64,000 nucleotides of DNA from Pseudomonadota bacterium (GCA_021825945.1 JAKAFN010000005.1:1-64000); one strand, 5' to 3'; positions 21,801 to 32,464 are shown, numbered from the stretch's first letter. Translations and numbers: made by a program. The notes: generated from the sequence alone by a model not told the origin.

Positions 21801-22145
21801 CGCCGCATCGATCGCAGCCTGGACGTCCCGCGCGGCGCCGTCGATGTCGCGATGCAGATCGAATTGCAGGCTGATGCGCGTCATGCCGAGCGAGTTGACG
21901 GAAGTCATCTCGTCGACGCCGGCGATCAGTCCGAGCTTTCGTTCCAGCGGGGTTGCCACGGTGGAGGCCATGGTTTCGGGGCTTGCCCCGGGAAGTACCG
22001 CTTGGACGAGGATCGTCGGGAAGTCGATCTGAGGTAAGGGCGATACGGGAATGGTCTCGAGGCCGAGAATCCCGGCAAGGGCGATCGCGATGGTGATCAG
22101 CGTCGTGGCGACCGGCCGGGCGATGAATGGCGCAGAGAGATTCAT
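18882..22145 (-). CDS. mdtC: RND efflux transporter, MdtC/MuxC type
   Basis: One of two heteromeric inner-membrane pumps that drive drug or metabolite export with the proton gradient. The 1087-residue protein has the 12-helix RND plan with two large periplasmic loops. The proton-relay aspartate pair is in [10 protein letters not shown] of helix 4, and the helix-10 lysine is in [13 protein letters not shown]. Its start overlaps the upstream mdtB stop by four bases (ATGA), so the two are translationally coupled. An insertion of about 25 residues (around [16 protein letters not shown]) follows helix 4 where MdtC proteins normally have a short turn. The substrate cannot be deduced. Confidence 0.95.
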   Translation of the reverse strand: MNLSAPFIARPVATTLITIAIALAGILGLETIPVSPLPQIDFPTILVQAVLPGASPETMASTVATPLERKLGLIAGVDEMTSVNSLGMTRISLQFDLHRDIDGAARDVQAAIDAARALLPPMPVNPKYWKVNPANAPVMILSLNSRSMTRGQMYDAASTVLAQRIAQVPGVGQVRINGSALPAVRIDVNIEKLARIGMSLESVRSAVAAANVDSPKGIIEAGGKSWLIGANDQTTTARDYRRLIVSYQGGAPVRIGDVATVHDSVENIRNAGATDGRPSVLLLIYRQPGANILDTVGRVNALLPRLRASIPSAIDLDVDMDRTPTIRSSLREASRSLLLAVLLVIVVVFAFLRSARATWIPAVAIPVSLVGSFAAMKLLGYSLNNLTIMALAIATGFVVDDVIVVLENVVRHIEEIRVDIVEPGRSGVIAANDPSAFDRRRDAVRMAALRGVQEVGFTVLSMSLSLIAVFIPILAMHGLIGRIFREFAMTLSVSILISLAVSLTTTPMLCAVLLRPKPHDDDPDGFPPKPARGGHAALGLRNASIGVTRVISNRIRAIGIRMSVAYERSLDIALRHPRITLLILAATIAANISLYIAIPKGFLPAEDIGLIKGKIQGDQSISFQSMTQKLDRFMEIVRSDPAVARVNGFTGGDEANSGFLFAVLKPFHERGEVSADAVIHRLRSRLAKVPGATLYLQPARDLHFGGRPSNAEYQYTLESDNLDDLQTWGARIQHALSHLPELEDVNSDAQDRGLGTAITVDRDALSRLGLTMRQLDATLDDAFGQRQVSTVFAPRNQYHVVEEADPRFLQSSDSLVALNLIGATGSPIPLPAFARWETRDAPLVVNHQGSFMATTISFNLAPKVSLGTAAAAIDRTMARIGVPATIHGGFQGTAKLFRNSLSAEPWLGLLALFAVYIVLGILYESLTHPMTILSTLPSASIGAVLAMMVFRIPMTVIAFIGVILLIGIVMKNAIMMVDVAIDLERRDRLHPREAIRRACLHRLRPIMMTTTAALFGAMPLALGSGDGAELRQPLGIAIVGGLLFSQVLTLYTTPVVYLTLDRLRIRLLRLRHSDPGPSSGGWRIPGR

Positions 22146-25100
22146 CGTGTGCGTCGCCAGCGTTGGGCCGCGCGCTCGAACGCCAGGTAGATCACCGGCG
22201 TTGTGTACAGCGTCAGGATTTGACTGACCATGAGCCCGCCGACGATGGTCAGGCCCAGGGGATGTCGAAGCTCCGATCCGACGCCCGTTCCCAGCATGAG
22301 CGGCAGCGCACCGAACAGGGCGGCGGTGGTGGTCATCATAATCGGCCGGAACCGCAGGACGCAGGCCTCCAGGATCGCTTCGGGGGCCGTCTTTCCGCCT
22401 TTGCGCTGCGCTTCCAGCGCGAAATCGATCATCAGGATGGCATTCTTCTTGACGATTCCGATCAGCAGGATGATGCCGATGACGGCGATGATGTCGAGAT
22501 CCGATCCGGCAAGCCGCAGGGCGAGCAAGGCGCCGACTCCTGCCGATGGCAAGGTCGAAAGAATGGTCACCGGGTGCACGAAGCTTTCGTAGAGGATCCC
22601 GAGGACGAGATACATCGTGACCACCGCGGCCGCGATCAGCATGCGCTCGGACCCGAGCGCGGCTCGGAATGCCTGAGCCGACCCCTGGAACCGGGCGTGG
22701 ATGCTCAGCGGCATCCCCATGCTGCGTCGGGTGCGCTCGATCGCGTCCATTGCCTTGTCCAGCGATACGCCGGCGCGAAGGTTGAACGAAACATCCGCGG
22801 CGGGGAACTGGCCCAGGTGCACCATCATCAGCGGCGTGGTGCGCTCGATCAGGCTGGCGATGGCCGAGATCGGAATCTGCTGGCCGGCGGTGTTCGGCAC
22901 ATACAGGCGATCGATGGGAGGCGGGCCGTCACGGTCTCCGCTTCTTGGAAGGTTGGCGTCGAGAACCACCCGGTACTGGTTGGACTGGGTGTAGATCGTC
23001 GAGATGAGTCGCTGGCCGAATGCGTCGTACAGGGCGTTGTCGACGGCGGACAGGGTCACCCCCACCCGGGACGCCGAATCGCGATCGACCCGGACGTACG
23101 CCAAGGGGCCGCGATCGGCGCTATCGTCGTTGACGTCTTCGATTTCCGGGAGCGCGCGCAACCGTTCGACCAGCTTCGGGACCCACTCTCGCAGTTGTGC
23201 TTCGTGTGGCGCGTCGATCGACATCTGGTACCGCGCGCGCGCGATGCGGTCGTCGATCGTGAGGTCCTGGACCGGCTGAAGATACGCACGGATGCCCGAA
23301 ATCCGGTCGGCACGCCGTCGCAGTCGGGTGAGGACCGTCGCGATGTCGTCGCGTGCGCGGCGGGCCTTGAGGTTGACGAGGATGCGGCCGCTGTTGAGCG
23401 TCGGATTGACGCCGTCGATTCCGATCAGCGACGATGCCGAGGCGACGGCGGGATCGGCGAGAAGGGCGGCGGTGAGGGAACGCTGCCGGTCTTCCATGGC
23501 CGAGAACGGGATCGACTGCGGCGCAACGGTGATGGCCTGAATCGCCCCGGTGTCCTGGGTCGGCAGCAATCCCTTCGGGGCGGAGAGATAGAGCGCGACC
23601 GCCAGCAGCAGGCTGCCGACCGCCACGGCAAGGGTGATGCCTTGGTGCGCGAGTACCCCGATCAAGGTCCGTTTGTATGCAGCGAGAAGGCGGTCGAACG
23701 CCCGGGCGAAGAGGCGTTGCACCATCGTGTCCGGATCCCGGGATGGTCGTCGGAGCAGTCGTGCGCTCATCATCGGGGTGAGCGTGAGCGAAACCATGGC
23801 GGAGATCAGGATCGCCACGGCGAGGGTGATGGCGAATTCCCGGAAAATCCTTCCCAGGACGTCTTGCATGAAGAGCAGTGGGATCAGCACGGCGATGAGC
23901 GACACCGTGAGCGAGATGATGGTGAAGCCGATCTGGCGTGCGCCCTGGAGTGCCGCCTCCATCGGCGATTCGCCTCCTTCGATGTGCCGGGCGATGTTTT
24001 CGATCATGACGATGGCGTCGTCGACGACGAATCCCGTGGCAATCGTCAGGGCCATCAGCGTCAGATTGTTGATGCCGAATCCCGCGAGGTACATGACCGC
24101 GAATGTGCCTGCAATCGAAAGTGGTACGGCCACGCCCGGGATGATCGTCGCGGCGGTGCTGCGCAGGAACAGGAAAATTGCCAGGACGACCAGTGCGATC
24201 GCCAGGACGAGTTCGATCTGCACGTCGCGTACGGAAGCACGGATCGTTACCGTCCGGTCGGTGAGCGGCACGATGCGGACCGACTGCGGAAGGGATGCTC
24301 GCAGTTGGGGAAGCATCGCCCGGATGCGGTCGACGACGTCGATCACGTTGGCGCCCGGCTGACGCTGTATGTCGAGCACGATCGCCCGGGTGTCGCCGGA
24401 CCACGCGGCAAGACGGACGTCTTCCGCGCCGTCGGCGACGCCGGCCACGTCGGAAAGGCGCACCGCGGCGCCGTTGCGATAGGCGATGACCATCGCTCGA
24501 TAGTCGGCCGCCGAACGAAGCTGGTCGTTGGCCGAAATGGTCGTGGAGCGCAACGCGCCGTCAAATCCGCCTTTGGCGAGGTTGACGTTTTGCGATGCGA
24601 TCGCATTGCGTACGTCCTCGAGCGAAAGTCCTGCCGCGGCCAGTGCACGCGGGTCGACGGTGACGCGGATCGCCGGCTTTCCGCCGCCGCCGATGGTTAC
24701 GAGGCCGACCCCGGCGATCTGGGAGATCTTTTGCGCCACGCGCGTGTCGGCGAGATCTTCGAGCGTCGGGATCGGGAGCACCGCGGAGGTGATCGCCAGC
24801 GCAAGCACCGGTGGATCGGCGGGGTTGACCTTGCTGTAGGTCGGCGGCGCCGGCAGATCGGCAGGCAGGAACGTATCGGCGGCATTGATCGCGGCCTGCA
24901 CCTCCTGCTCGGCGGTATCGAGGGGGATCTGCAGGTCGAATCGTAGCGTCACGGTGGACGACCCGGTCGAACTCGCGGACCACATCTGGGACAGCCCCGG
25001 CATCTGCCCGAATTGGCGTTCGAGCGGCGCGGTGATCGCCGACGTGACCACGTCGGGTGCTGCGCCCGGGTACCGGGTGGTGACCTGGATCGTGGGGTAG

Positions 25101-25222
25101 TCGATCTGCGGCAGTGCCGATCGTGGCAGAAGCCGGTACGCCACCAGCCCCACCAGGACCAATGCCAACATCAGCAGCGACGTGGCGACGGGGCGCAATA
25201 TGAATATGCGCGACGGATTCAC
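22142..25222 (-). CDS. mdtB: RND efflux transporter, MdtB/MuxB type
   Basis: The partner transporter of the heteromeric pump, 1026 residues, 12 membrane helices and two periplasmic loops. The N-terminus [19 protein letters not shown] is the first RND helix, the aspartate pair is in [13 protein letters not shown], and the helix-10 lysine is in [13 protein letters not shown]. In the MdtBC system of E. coli the two subunits form a B2C trimer in which the relay of one subunit dominates; both look intact here. It lies 8 bases after the adaptor gene and overlaps mdtC. Confidence 0.96.
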   Translation of the reverse strand: MNPSRIFILRPVATSLLMLALVLVGLVAYRLLPRSALPQIDYPTIQVTTRYPGAAPDVVTSAITAPLERQFGQMPGLSQMWSASSTGSSTVTLRFDLQIPLDTAEQEVQAAINAADTFLPADLPAPPTYSKVNPADPPVLALAITSAVLPIPTLEDLADTRVAQKISQIAGVGLVTIGGGGKPAIRVTVDPRALAAAGLSLEDVRNAIASQNVNLAKGGFDGALRSTTISANDQLRSAADYRAMVIAYRNGAAVRLSDVAGVADGAEDVRLAAWSGDTRAIVLDIQRQPGANVIDVVDRIRAMLPQLRASLPQSVRIVPLTDRTVTIRASVRDVQIELVLAIALVVLAIFLFLRSTAATIIPGVAVPLSIAGTFAVMYLAGFGINNLTLMALTIATGFVVDDAIVMIENIARHIEGGESPMEAALQGARQIGFTIISLTVSLIAVLIPLLFMQDVLGRIFREFAITLAVAILISAMVSLTLTPMMSARLLRRPSRDPDTMVQRLFARAFDRLLAAYKRTLIGVLAHQGITLAVAVGSLLLAVALYLSAPKGLLPTQDTGAIQAITVAPQSIPFSAMEDRQRSLTAALLADPAVASASSLIGIDGVNPTLNSGRILVNLKARRARDDIATVLTRLRRRADRISGIRAYLQPVQDLTIDDRIARARYQMSIDAPHEAQLREWVPKLVERLRALPEIEDVNDDSADRGPLAYVRVDRDSASRVGVTLSAVDNALYDAFGQRLISTIYTQSNQYRVVLDANLPRSGDRDGPPPIDRLYVPNTAGQQIPISAIASLIERTTPLMMVHLGQFPAADVSFNLRAGVSLDKAMDAIERTRRSMGMPLSIHARFQGSAQAFRAALGSERMLIAAAVVTMYLVLGILYESFVHPVTILSTLPSAGVGALLALRLAGSDLDIIAVIGIILLIGIVKKNAILMIDFALEAQRKGGKTAPEAILEACVLRFRPIMMTTTAALFGALPLMLGTGVGSELRHPLGLTIVGGLMVSQILTLYTTPVIYLAFERAAQRWRRTR

Positions 25223-25230
25223 GTTTTCCC

Positions 25231-26442
25231 TTACTTGTCGACGACCTCGACCTTGGCGCCGTTTCGCAGCCGGTCGATGCCCTCGACAACCACCTTGTCG
25301 CCCAGCGCCAGACCGTCGATGATCTGAACCCGGCCGTCGTCGGTGATTCCGAGCTTGGGCGTGCGGACTGTGACGGTGTCGTCCGGAAGAACCTGGTAGA
25401 CGTAGGCCCCGGGGGCGCCGTGCTGGACCGCTGCGGTGGGGATGCTCGGTGCGTTCGGGATCGTTTCGAGATCGAGGCGGACACTGACGAACTGACCCGG
25501 GAACAGCATTTGATCCGCATTGGCGAACGAGGCTTTCAGTTTGATGGTCCCGGTCGTCGGGTCGATCTGGCTGTCGGTCGCCGTGAGGACGCCGTGCGCG
25601 ATGGGTGTCGCGCCGTCGCGGCCATACGCATCGACGGCCATCGTCTTTTCGGCGTGCATTTGCCGTAATACGGCCGGGAGATCGTCCTGCGGTATCGCAA
25701 ACGTGACGTCGATCGGCTGCACCTCGGTCAACACCACGATTCCGGTCGCGTCGCTCCCATGCACGACGTTCCCCGGGTCGACCTGACGCAGTCCTACCCG
25801 GCCGCTGATCGGTGCGGTGATCCGGGCATAGCCGAGGTTGAGTCGCGCGATCCGGATCTGCGCCAGGTCGGCGCGCGTCGTGCCGACGAGTTGACGAACC
25901 AGGGCCTTTTGCGCGTCGAACTGCTGTCTCGGAATCGAGTCCTCGGCCACCAGACGTCGGTATCGCGCAAGATCGCGGCGCGCTTCCTGAAGTTGGGCGT
26001 CGTCACGCTCGAACTGGGCCTGGGCATTGGCCAGTGCCGCGGCAAAGGGCCGGGGATCCACCTGTGCCAGAAGATCTCCGGCATGCACCAGTTGTCCCTC
26101 CCGGAACGGCATGCCGATCAGCAGGCCATCGACCAAGGTGCGCACGACCACGGTCCGGCGTGCGGTCACCGTGCCGAGCTCGCGCAACGTGCGCCGCAAG
26201 GGGCGTACGGCGACCGGTTCGACGGTCACCGCAACGCGGCGGGGAGCGTGGGCGGCATTGCCGTCATCACCGACGGGGTGTGCTGCGCCGGACCCGGTCG
26301 AGGAGCCCGAGCATGCGGCAAGCAGGCTGGTGATCGCGGCGAGCGTCGGCGTGATTCGCCGTCGCCACGGATGAAATGGGCGCGGGCGTGCGGGTCCGGC
26401 CGCGGGTCCGGTCCGCGGAGCACGATCATCGAATTTCCTCAT
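25231..26442 (-). CDS. mdtA: RND periplasmic adaptor lipoprotein, MdtA/MuxA type
   Basis: Membrane-fusion protein that bridges the RND pump and the outer-membrane channel. The start at 26442 (MRKFDD) gives a long, arginine- and proline-rich N-terminus and then a hydrophobic stretch ending SLLAAC, which looks like a lipobox. The remainder shows the usual split lipoyl domain ([18 protein letters not shown] and [20 protein letters not shown]), an alpha-helical hairpin between them, a beta barrel, and a membrane-proximal domain. It is the first gene of the four-gene efflux transcript and diverges from the polysaccharide operon. Confidence 0.94.
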   Translation of the reverse strand: MRKFDDRAPRTGPAAGPARPRPFHPWRRRITPTLAAITSLLAACSGSSTGSGAAHPVGDDGNAAHAPRRVAVTVEPVAVRPLRRTLRELGTVTARRTVVVRTLVDGLLIGMPFREGQLVHAGDLLAQVDPRPFAAALANAQAQFERDDAQLQEARRDLARYRRLVAEDSIPRQQFDAQKALVRQLVGTTRADLAQIRIARLNLGYARITAPISGRVGLRQVDPGNVVHGSDATGIVVLTEVQPIDVTFAIPQDDLPAVLRQMHAEKTMAVDAYGRDGATPIAHGVLTATDSQIDPTTGTIKLKASFANADQMLFPGQFVSVRLDLETIPNAPSIPTAAVQHGAPGAYVYQVLPDDTVTVRTPKLGITDDGRVQIIDGLALGDKVVVEGIDRLRNGAKVEVVDK

Positions 26443-26460
26443 GTGGATTGCCTGAAACAA

Positions 26461-26776
26461 TCTGATACGAAAATGACAAATAAGTGAGCTTGTTTTTCCG
26501 GTGCCGAGGGCGATGACGCGGGTGCATGGATGAATACGATCGCGTCATCGCGGTATCCGGGTCCATCAAAACGCGCTATCACGAACGGCTGATCTACCTC
26601 GGAAAGTCACGATTCCGACACACCGAAACCCTAGGATTCGCCGCGGTTCCGCTGTGCGAGACCCGTCGGCCATAGGGCGAGAGTACCCCAACTTTTTGTT
26701 GAGTGGGAAAAATATCCAGTTAATAATTCTCGCGTAAAAATCACCTCGGTGAAAATTACTGGGAACGGGTTCCTCT
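26461..26776. promoter_or_regulatory. Divergent efflux/exopolysaccharide control region
   Basis: This 316-base gap separates the divergent efflux and polysaccharide operons. A perfect 10-bp inverted repeat, CGATGACGCG (26511-26520) and CGCGTCATCG (26541-26550), with a 20-base spacer lies about 70 bases before the efflux adaptor start and is an operator candidate. An A/T-rich stretch nearer the polysaccharide operon holds a possible promoter (TTGAGT at 26699-26704, 16 bases, TAATAA at 26721-26726). No regulator gene is adjacent. Confidence 0.45.
26526..26675 (+). CDS. Small open frame, possible integrase remnant
   Basis: A 49-residue open frame (MDEYDRVIAVSGSIKTRYHE at its start) with no Shine-Dalgarno sequence. 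The segment around KTRYHERLIYLGKSRFRH recalls the C-terminal beta-strand region of IS481-type integrase transposases, but this rests on impression only. It overlaps the inverted repeat of the divergent control region. It may be a decayed insertion-sequence tail or simply a chance frame. Confidence 0.22.
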   Translation: MDEYDRVIAVSGSIKTRYHERLIYLGKSRFRHTETLGFAAVPLCETRRP

Positions 26777-28063
26777 ATGACAGACGATGTCTTGGATGGC
26801 GTGGATGTCCGGGCGGAGGCGCCGCTTGCGATGTCGGAGGCGACGCGGCCGGCTACGGTGTCGGTCGTCCTCTATTCGCACGACACATTCGGTCTTGGCC
26901 ATCTGCGTCGAAATCTGGCGATTGCCGCCGAGATGCTTCGCCGCTCCGATCGCTTTGCCGTCACCTTGCTTACCGGGTCGCCGGTGATCGGCATGTGGCG
27001 GCTGCCGGCAGGCTTGCGGGTGCAGGCTTTGCCGCCGGTCGTGAAGGTGGGGGTGGAATCCTACGCCCCGCGAGACGGGGTAGGCCACTTCGGAATGGTG
27101 AAGGGGTATCGCGAGGCGCTGATCCTCAAGCAGGTGATGAGTCTGCGGCCCGATGTCCTGCTGGTGGATCACGCGCCGGCGGGCATGAACGGGGAGTTGC
27201 TATCGACGCTTTCCCTGATCCGACGCGAGATGCCCGGCACGCGCACCATTCTCGGTCTCCGGGACATTCTGGATAGCCCGGACGCGGTTCGATCGATCTG
27301 GGAAAGTCAGGGCACGCATGCGTTGATCGAGGAGGCATACGACGACGTGTTCGTGTACGGCAGCCGTTCGTTGTTCGATATCTCCGCGGCCTATGGGCTC
27401 TCCCACCGTGTTGCGAGGCGGGTTCGGTATTGCGGCCATGTCGTCGAGCGGGAGTTCGCCGACGTCGGCGATGCGTGCGGCGTGTGCTGGTCGGCGGAGC
27501 GCGCCGGCGGCCGTCCGGTCGTCCTGGTAACCGTGGGCGGGGGCGGCGACGGACGATTCCTCGTGCAGGCCTATCTCGAAGCATTGCATCGCGGACATGC
27601 TGCCGGCGCGTATTCGGTCGTCGTTCTCGGGCCGCTGATGGACCGCGCCGAAAAGGCCGCCCTGATGGCAATGGCCGAAGGCCGATCCGACGTCGAATTC
27701 GTCGATGTGGTCGTCGGATTGCAGGGCTGCGTCCGCGCGGCCGATCTGGTGGTTGCCATGGCGGGGTACAACACGTGCGCGGAGATCGTCGCCAATCGGA
27801 AGAAGGCCGTTCTCGTCCCCCGTGCTGCGCCGCGAGCGGAGCAGCGCATGCGGGCACGACTGCTCGCCGACATGGGTCTCGGGGCGTGCGTCGAGCCGAC
27901 GTCGGCCGATCTGTCGGGTCGGATCGGCGTCGCCGTCGATGCCGCGCTGGCGTCGCCCCCCGCTCCCGAGGCGCTTTGGCGGAATCTTCCGATCGACGGT
28001 GCGGTGCATGTCGCCGACCAGGTTCTGGCGGTCGTCGACCAGGCGGAAGGGAGGGCAATGTGA
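26777..28063 (+). CDS. Predicted glycosyltransferase (MurG/GT28-like)
   Basis: First gene of the polysaccharide operon, 428 residues. The N-terminal half opens with VVLYSHDTFGLGHLRRNLAIA, the glycine/histidine loop of GT-B enzymes of the MurG-like 'predicted glycosyltransferase' group. The C-terminal half has VTVGGGGDG and a nucleotide-sugar site AGYNTCAEIVANRKKAVLVPR that matches the GT28 pattern. It probably transfers a sugar from a nucleotide donor during assembly of the exported polysaccharide; donor and acceptor are unknown. Its stop overlaps the next start by four bases. A second ATG 18 codons in (MSEATRP) is an alternative start. Confidence 0.82.
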   Translation: MTDDVLDGVDVRAEAPLAMSEATRPATVSVVLYSHDTFGLGHLRRNLAIAAEMLRRSDRFAVTLLTGSPVIGMWRLPAGLRVQALPPVVKVGVESYAPRDGVGHFGMVKGYREALILKQVMSLRPDVLLVDHAPAGMNGELLSTLSLIRREMPGTRTILGLRDILDSPDAVRSIWESQGTHALIEEAYDDVFVYGSRSLFDISAAYGLSHRVARRVRYCGHVVEREFADVGDACGVCWSAERAGGRPVVLVTVGGGGDGRFLVQAYLEALHRGHAAGAYSVVVLGPLMDRAEKAALMAMAEGRSDVEFVDVVVGLQGCVRAADLVVAMAGYNTCAEIVANRKKAVLVPRAAPRAEQRMRARLLADMGLGACVEPTSADLSGRIGVAVDAALASPPAPEALWRNLPIDGAVHVADQVLAVVDQAEGRAM

Positions 28064-29385
28064 AGCAGGCCGATCTCGGTTCCGTCGCCTATGTGCTCAA
28101 ACGCTATCCGCGGCTGTCGGAGACATTCATCATCAACGAGATTCGCGCGATGGAGCGGCTCGGCGCGCGCATGCAACTCTTTTCCCTGCTCGTTCCGGAG
28201 CCGCCGCCACACCATCCCATGGTGGCGGAAGTGCGGGCGCCGGTGCGCTTCCTTCCGCCCGGCTATCTGCGCAAGCCGCTGGCGGTGGCGCGGGCGCACC
28301 TGTACACGCTGTACGCCCATCCGGTGCGATATGTGCATGCGACCGCCCGCGCCGTCTATTGGTCGGCGGCTGCGCGCGCGCCCTGGGCCGTCGGCAAGCA
28401 GTTCCTCCGTGCGGGGTTCGTCGCGGCGGAGTGCCGTCGCACCGGGGTGCGGCATATTCACGCCCACTTCGCAAATGCACCGTCGGCGGTCGCTCACCTC
28501 GCCAGCATCATGACGGGAATTCCGTTCAGCCTCACGGCGCACGCGAAAGATATCTATCTAACGCCGCGGCGCGTGATCCGATGGCGCATGCGCGCTGCCA
28601 CGTTCGTCGCGACCTGCACGGGATACAACGCGCAGTACCTGCGCGAGAACGTTGCCGAGGAGCGCCCGGACAAGGTGCGGCTGGTGTATCACGGCATCGA
28701 TCAGAATGCATTTTTCCCGGATCCCGAATCAGAGGTTTCGAAGCCGATCGATCCTCGTCCTTTGGTTCTGGCCGTCGGACGGCTCGTCCCCAAGAAAGGG
28801 CATGACGACCTGATTCTGGCTTGCGCACGAATGCGGGATGCGGGTTGCGTCTTTCGTTGCCGGATCGTCGGCGCCGGCCCGGAGCGGGATACGCTGCAGG
28901 CGCTGATCGACGCGCATGGGCTGGACGACATGGTCGAACTGACGGGGTCGATGACCCAGGAATCCCTTGCGTTGCTGTATCGCGAGGCCCGCGTCTTTGC
29001 GCTGTCGCCGCGCATCACCAGCAACGGCGACCGCGACGGCATCCCCAATGTGATCGTCGAAGCCATGGCGAGTGGTCTCCCGGTCGTCTCGACACAAATT
29101 TCGGGCATTCCCGAAATCGTGCGCGACCGCTCCACCGGTCTGCTCGTTCCTCCGGGAGATCCGGCAGCGCTTGCGGCTGCGATCGGCGAGTTGCTCGCTG
29201 ACACGGGACTTGCGCAGCGTTTGGCGGAGTCCGCGCGGGCGCTGGTGGCGTCCGATTTCGACCTGTGGTCGAACACCCGTCATCTGCACGCGCTCATGGG
29301 TTGCGGTGCGGAGCACGCGGCGGATCACTCGTCGTCCGATCCCATTGCGGTGGCGTGCGCGTGCGGAAGTGGTGTAACGGAATGA
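28060..29385 (+). CDS. Glycosyltransferase family 4 (WcaL-like)
   Basis: A 441-residue GT-B enzyme. The N-terminus VAYVLKRYPRLSETFIINEI is characteristic of the colanic-acid WcaL/AmsK-like group. Later blocks include HAHFANAPSAVA, AVGRLVPKKGHDDLI and the GT4 E-x7-E region SPRITSNGDRDGIPNVIVEAMASG. The start is a GTG at 28060 in the sequence ATGTGA, overlapping the previous stop, with a strong GGAAGGGAGGG just upstream. It likely adds one sugar of the repeat unit on the cytoplasmic face of the membrane. Confidence 0.9.
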   Translation: MKQADLGSVAYVLKRYPRLSETFIINEIRAMERLGARMQLFSLLVPEPPPHHPMVAEVRAPVRFLPPGYLRKPLAVARAHLYTLYAHPVRYVHATARAVYWSAAARAPWAVGKQFLRAGFVAAECRRTGVRHIHAHFANAPSAVAHLASIMTGIPFSLTAHAKDIYLTPRRVIRWRMRAATFVATCTGYNAQYLRENVAEERPDKVRLVYHGIDQNAFFPDPESEVSKPIDPRPLVLAVGRLVPKKGHDDLILACARMRDAGCVFRCRIVGAGPERDTLQALIDAHGLDDMVELTGSMTQESLALLYREARVFALSPRITSNGDRDGIPNVIVEAMASGLPVVSTQISGIPEIVRDRSTGLLVPPGDPAALAAAIGELLADTGLAQRLAESARALVASDFDLWSNTRHLHALMGCGAEHAADHSSSDPIAVACACGSGVTE

Positions 29386-30629
29386 AGATCCTGTACCTGA
29401 ACGCCGATTCCGGCATCCCGGTTCTTGGAGACAAGGGCGCGTCGGTGCACGTGCGCGAGTTCGTGGCTGCCGCGGCTTCGCTCGGACATGAGGTCGTGCT
29501 GGCCTGTGCTGCGCTCGGTGAGGGCAATCCGCCGCCTCCGGCCCGGATCCTGCATCTGGAAATGCCCAAGGACCCGACGGTGTTGACCGCGGTGGGTCGG
29601 CGTCTCGGCATCCCGGTCTCGGATCTCGACGTGGCGGAAATGCGGCGGGAGATCCGTCGGCTCGCGTATGACGACACCCTGGCTCAACGGGCGACGGCGG
29701 AGCTGGCTCGCATCGGATTCCGACCGGATGTCGTTTACGAGCGGCATAGTCTGTTGTCCCGTGCCGGCGCCGAGATCGCTGCACACTATGGCGTGGCGCG
29801 CATTCTCGAGGTGAACGCGCCGCTGGTCGACGAGCAGGCGCGCTACCGGGGGCTGCGATTGGTCGACCGGGCCAGGGCAATGGAGGCTCAGTCCTATCGT
29901 GGTGCGCAGGTCGTCGTGGCGGTTTCGGATGCCGTGGCGGCGCATGTGCGACAAGTCATCGGGGATGCCGTGCGCATCGAGGTGGTCGCCAACGGCGTCG
30001 ATGCCGAGCGCTTCGGACACGGTGGCGAAGGCGACGGGTTGCGCCGTTCATTCGGACTGGGCGATGGCACGGTGGTTGGTTTCATCGGCAGCTTCAAGCC
30101 GTGGCATGGCGTCGACTTGCTGATCGGGGCCTTCGAGGAAGTCGCGACCAGCCATCCGTCCTCGCGCCTCGTTGCGGTCGGCGACGGTCCGGACTGGGAG
30201 GCGGCACGGGACCGGGTGGCCGCGTCGTCGTGCGCCGGCCAGATCCGGCTGCCGGGACGGGTTCCGCACGCGGAGATTCCGAACTGGCTGGCGACGATGG
30301 ACGTGACGGTGGCGCCATATGCGCCGCAGGATCGGTTCTACTTCTCGCCGTTGAAGATCATCGAATCGCTGGCCGCCGGTCGTCCCGTGGTGGCGCCGCG
30401 CCTGGGGCAGATCGCGGAAATCGTGCAGGACGGCGAGACCGGGATTCTGTACGAGCCCGGCAGCGTCGCCGGCTGCGCGCAGGCGCTCGGCGCGCTGCTC
30501 GCGCAGCCGGCGCTCCGGCGGCGGATGGCCGATAACGCCCGAGCGTTCGCCACGGAACGCAGCTGGAAACGCGTCGTCGAGACGGTGCTGGGATTCGACG
30601 CGGGCGCGCAGGCCGGGTTGCGGGCATGA
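29382..30629 (+). CDS. Glycosyltransferase family 4
   Basis: A 415-residue GT-B glycosyltransferase. It opens with MKILYLNADSGIPVLGDKGAS (first 20 residues MKILYLNADSGIPVLGDKGA), the short glycine loop typical of WcaI/Als-type GT4 enzymes, and has GSFKPWHGVDLLIGAF and the donor-site stretch SPLKIIESLAAGRPVVAP. It starts within an ATGA overlap with the previous gene and ends in another with the ABC transporter, so the operon is tightly coupled. The specific linkage is unknown. Confidence 0.9.
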   Translation: MKILYLNADSGIPVLGDKGASVHVREFVAAAASLGHEVVLACAALGEGNPPPPARILHLEMPKDPTVLTAVGRRLGIPVSDLDVAEMRREIRRLAYDDTLAQRATAELARIGFRPDVVYERHSLLSRAGAEIAAHYGVARILEVNAPLVDEQARYRGLRLVDRARAMEAQSYRGAQVVVAVSDAVAAHVRQVIGDAVRIEVVANGVDAERFGHGGEGDGLRRSFGLGDGTVVGFIGSFKPWHGVDLLIGAFEEVATSHPSSRLVAVGDGPDWEAARDRVAASSCAGQIRLPGRVPHAEIPNWLATMDVTVAPYAPQDRFYFSPLKIIESLAAGRPVVAPRLGQIAEIVQDGETGILYEPGSVAGCAQALGALLAQPALRRRMADNARAFATERSWKRVVETVLGFDAGAQAGLRA

Positions 30630-32464
30630 ACCGGCATGGCGGGAACCCGGGGCCTTCTTCGGGCGGACGGGCGTGGCTGTTGCGCTACCTCGCACAGGAA
30701 CGCACCCCGTTCCTTGTCGGCTCCGTGATGACGGTTCTGCGATCCGCAGTCCTGCTGCTCACGCCGTGGCCCTTGAAGTTCCTCTTCGACAGCGTGCTGC
30801 TGCAGCATCCTTTGCCGCACCGTTTTGCGGGATTGCTTCCTGACCCGGTTCAGAACCGGGCCGCGCTGCTCGATGTCCTGGTCATCGCGATGATCGGATT
30901 GGGATTCATCGAGGCGCTCCTCGTGTATGGGGGAAACCGCCTGTTGCTCGACGCGGGGAGTCGGGTGGTCATGCGCGTGCGCGCGGACCTCTTCGCCCAT
31001 CTGCAACGCATGGACCTGGGATTCCACCGCAGGACGCAGGGCGGAGAACTCATGACCCGGATCGGGGCGGACGTGCGCCAACTGCAGGATCTGATTGCCG
31101 CGATCGGAATCGACGTCGTGCCGCACACGCTTTCGATCGTCGGGATGGCGGCCGTGATGATGTGGGTCAACTGGCGGTTCGCGCTCTTCGCCGTCGCGGT
31201 CGCTCCGGTGCTCTTTTTCGTTGCGCGGTACTACGCGTCGCGGCTGCGGCGGTCGCTTCGCGAAGTGCGACACCAGGAGGGCAATCTCTGGAGCGCCGCC
31301 CAGGAGGTCTTCGGCGCGCTGCCGGTCGTCCAGGCGTTCGCGCGTGAATCTCATGAGGATCGTCGTTTCGCCCGGATCGCCGATGCCGGCCTTGCGGCGA
31401 ACGAAGCGGCCAACGAGGCGCAGGCGCAGTTCGGTCCGGCGATCGGTCTGGTTCTCGCACTGGCTACCGGAGCGGTGGCGTGGTATGGCGCGGGCAGTGT
31501 CATGCGGGGTACATTGACGGTGGGGGAACTGTTGGTCTTCATGGCGTACGTCAATCGGATGGCGACGCCGGCGCGGCAGCTTGCCAAGACCGGGCGGGTT
31601 TTCGGGCGATCGATCGTCGCCATCGAACGCATCGGCGAATGTCGCGCCGAGCGATCGGCGATCGTCGAGATGCCGGATGCGGTGCGGCCGGATCATTGTG
31701 CAGGCCGGGTGGAACTCCGCCACGTCGTTTTTGGATATGTGCCCGGGGAAACGGTCCTGCGCGATGTTTCCTTCGTCCTCGATCCGGGAAGGATGGTCGC
31801 GCTCGTGGGGGAGACCGGATCGGGGAAAAGCACGATCGCCGGCCTGATCGCGCGTTTCCAGGACCCGACGGCCGGCAGTGTGGTTCTCGACGGTTTCGAC
31901 CTCCGTACCTTGCAACTCGATTTCGTGCGCCGGAACGTAGCGACGGTGCAGCAAGACCCGCTGATCTTCCGTGCAAGCGTCTGGGAGAACATCGCATACG
32001 GTCATCCGTCGGCGGGGCGCACGGAAGCGATCGAGGCGGCACGGCAGGTCGGCGTGGCCTCGGTCTTCGATCGTCTGCCGCAGGGGTTCGACACGGTGGT
32101 GGGGGAGCGCGGCGGCATGCTCTCGGGTGGCCAGCGCCAATGCGTCGCGATCGCCCGGGCGATGCTCGCGGGCGCGCCGATCGTGCTCCTCGACGAACCC
32201 AGCAGCAGCCTCGATCCGACGACCGAGCGCGGGGTCATGGCGGCATTGCGGCAGCTTGCGCGGGGACGTTCGGCACTCGTGATCGCCCATCGCCTGGAAA
32301 CCGTCGTCGAGGCAGATCTGATTCTGGTGCTGGAGCGCGGGCGCATCATCGAGCGCGGTACCCACGACGAGCTGGTCGCCCGGCGCGGTGCCTATGGTCG
32401 CTTGTGGCGCGGGCTGCTGCCCGCAGCGGAAACGGCGCCGGTGGCCGGCGTGGTGCTGTCGTGA
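30626..32464 (+). CDS. ABC exporter, fused membrane and ATPase domains (MsbA-like)
   Basis: A 612-residue half-transporter that should dimerise. Six membrane helices occupy about residues 20-320, followed by the ATPase domain with Walker A GETGSGKST (about 395-403), signature LSGGQRQ (about 498), Walker B IVLLDEPSS (about 517) and the switch histidine in IAHRLE (about 552). MsbA-type exporters flip lipid-linked molecules, and its place among glycosyltransferases suggests it flips or exports the lipid-linked saccharide made here, in the absence of a Wzx gene. It overlaps both neighbours by one to four bases. Confidence 0.93.
   Translation: MNRHGGNPGPSSGGRAWLLRYLAQERTPFLVGSVMTVLRSAVLLLTPWPLKFLFDSVLLQHPLPHRFAGLLPDPVQNRAALLDVLVIAMIGLGFIEALLVYGGNRLLLDAGSRVVMRVRADLFAHLQRMDLGFHRRTQGGELMTRIGADVRQLQDLIAAIGIDVVPHTLSIVGMAAVMMWVNWRFALFAVAVAPVLFFVARYYASRLRRSLREVRHQEGNLWSAAQEVFGALPVVQAFARESHEDRRFARIADAGLAANEAANEAQAQFGPAIGLVLALATGAVAWYGAGSVMRGTLTVGELLVFMAYVNRMATPARQLAKTGRVFGRSIVAIERIGECRAERSAIVEMPDAVRPDHCAGRVELRHVVFGYVPGETVLRDVSFVLDPGRMVALVGETGSGKSTIAGLIARFQDPTAGSVVLDGFDLRTLQLDFVRRNVATVQQDPLIFRASVWENIAYGHPSAGRTEAIEAARQVGVASVFDRLPQGFDTVVGERGGMLSGGQRQCVAIARAMLAGAPIVLLDEPSSSLDPTTERGVMAALRQLARGRSALVIAHRLETVVEADLILVLERGRIIERGTHDELVARRGAYGRLWRGLLPAAETAPVAGVVLS

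Noticed and set aside
22127..24946. Very long rightward open frame of 939 codons
   Set aside because: It is antisense to the MdtB-like gene, whose conserved RND motifs are unmistakable; high GC content produces such shadow frames.
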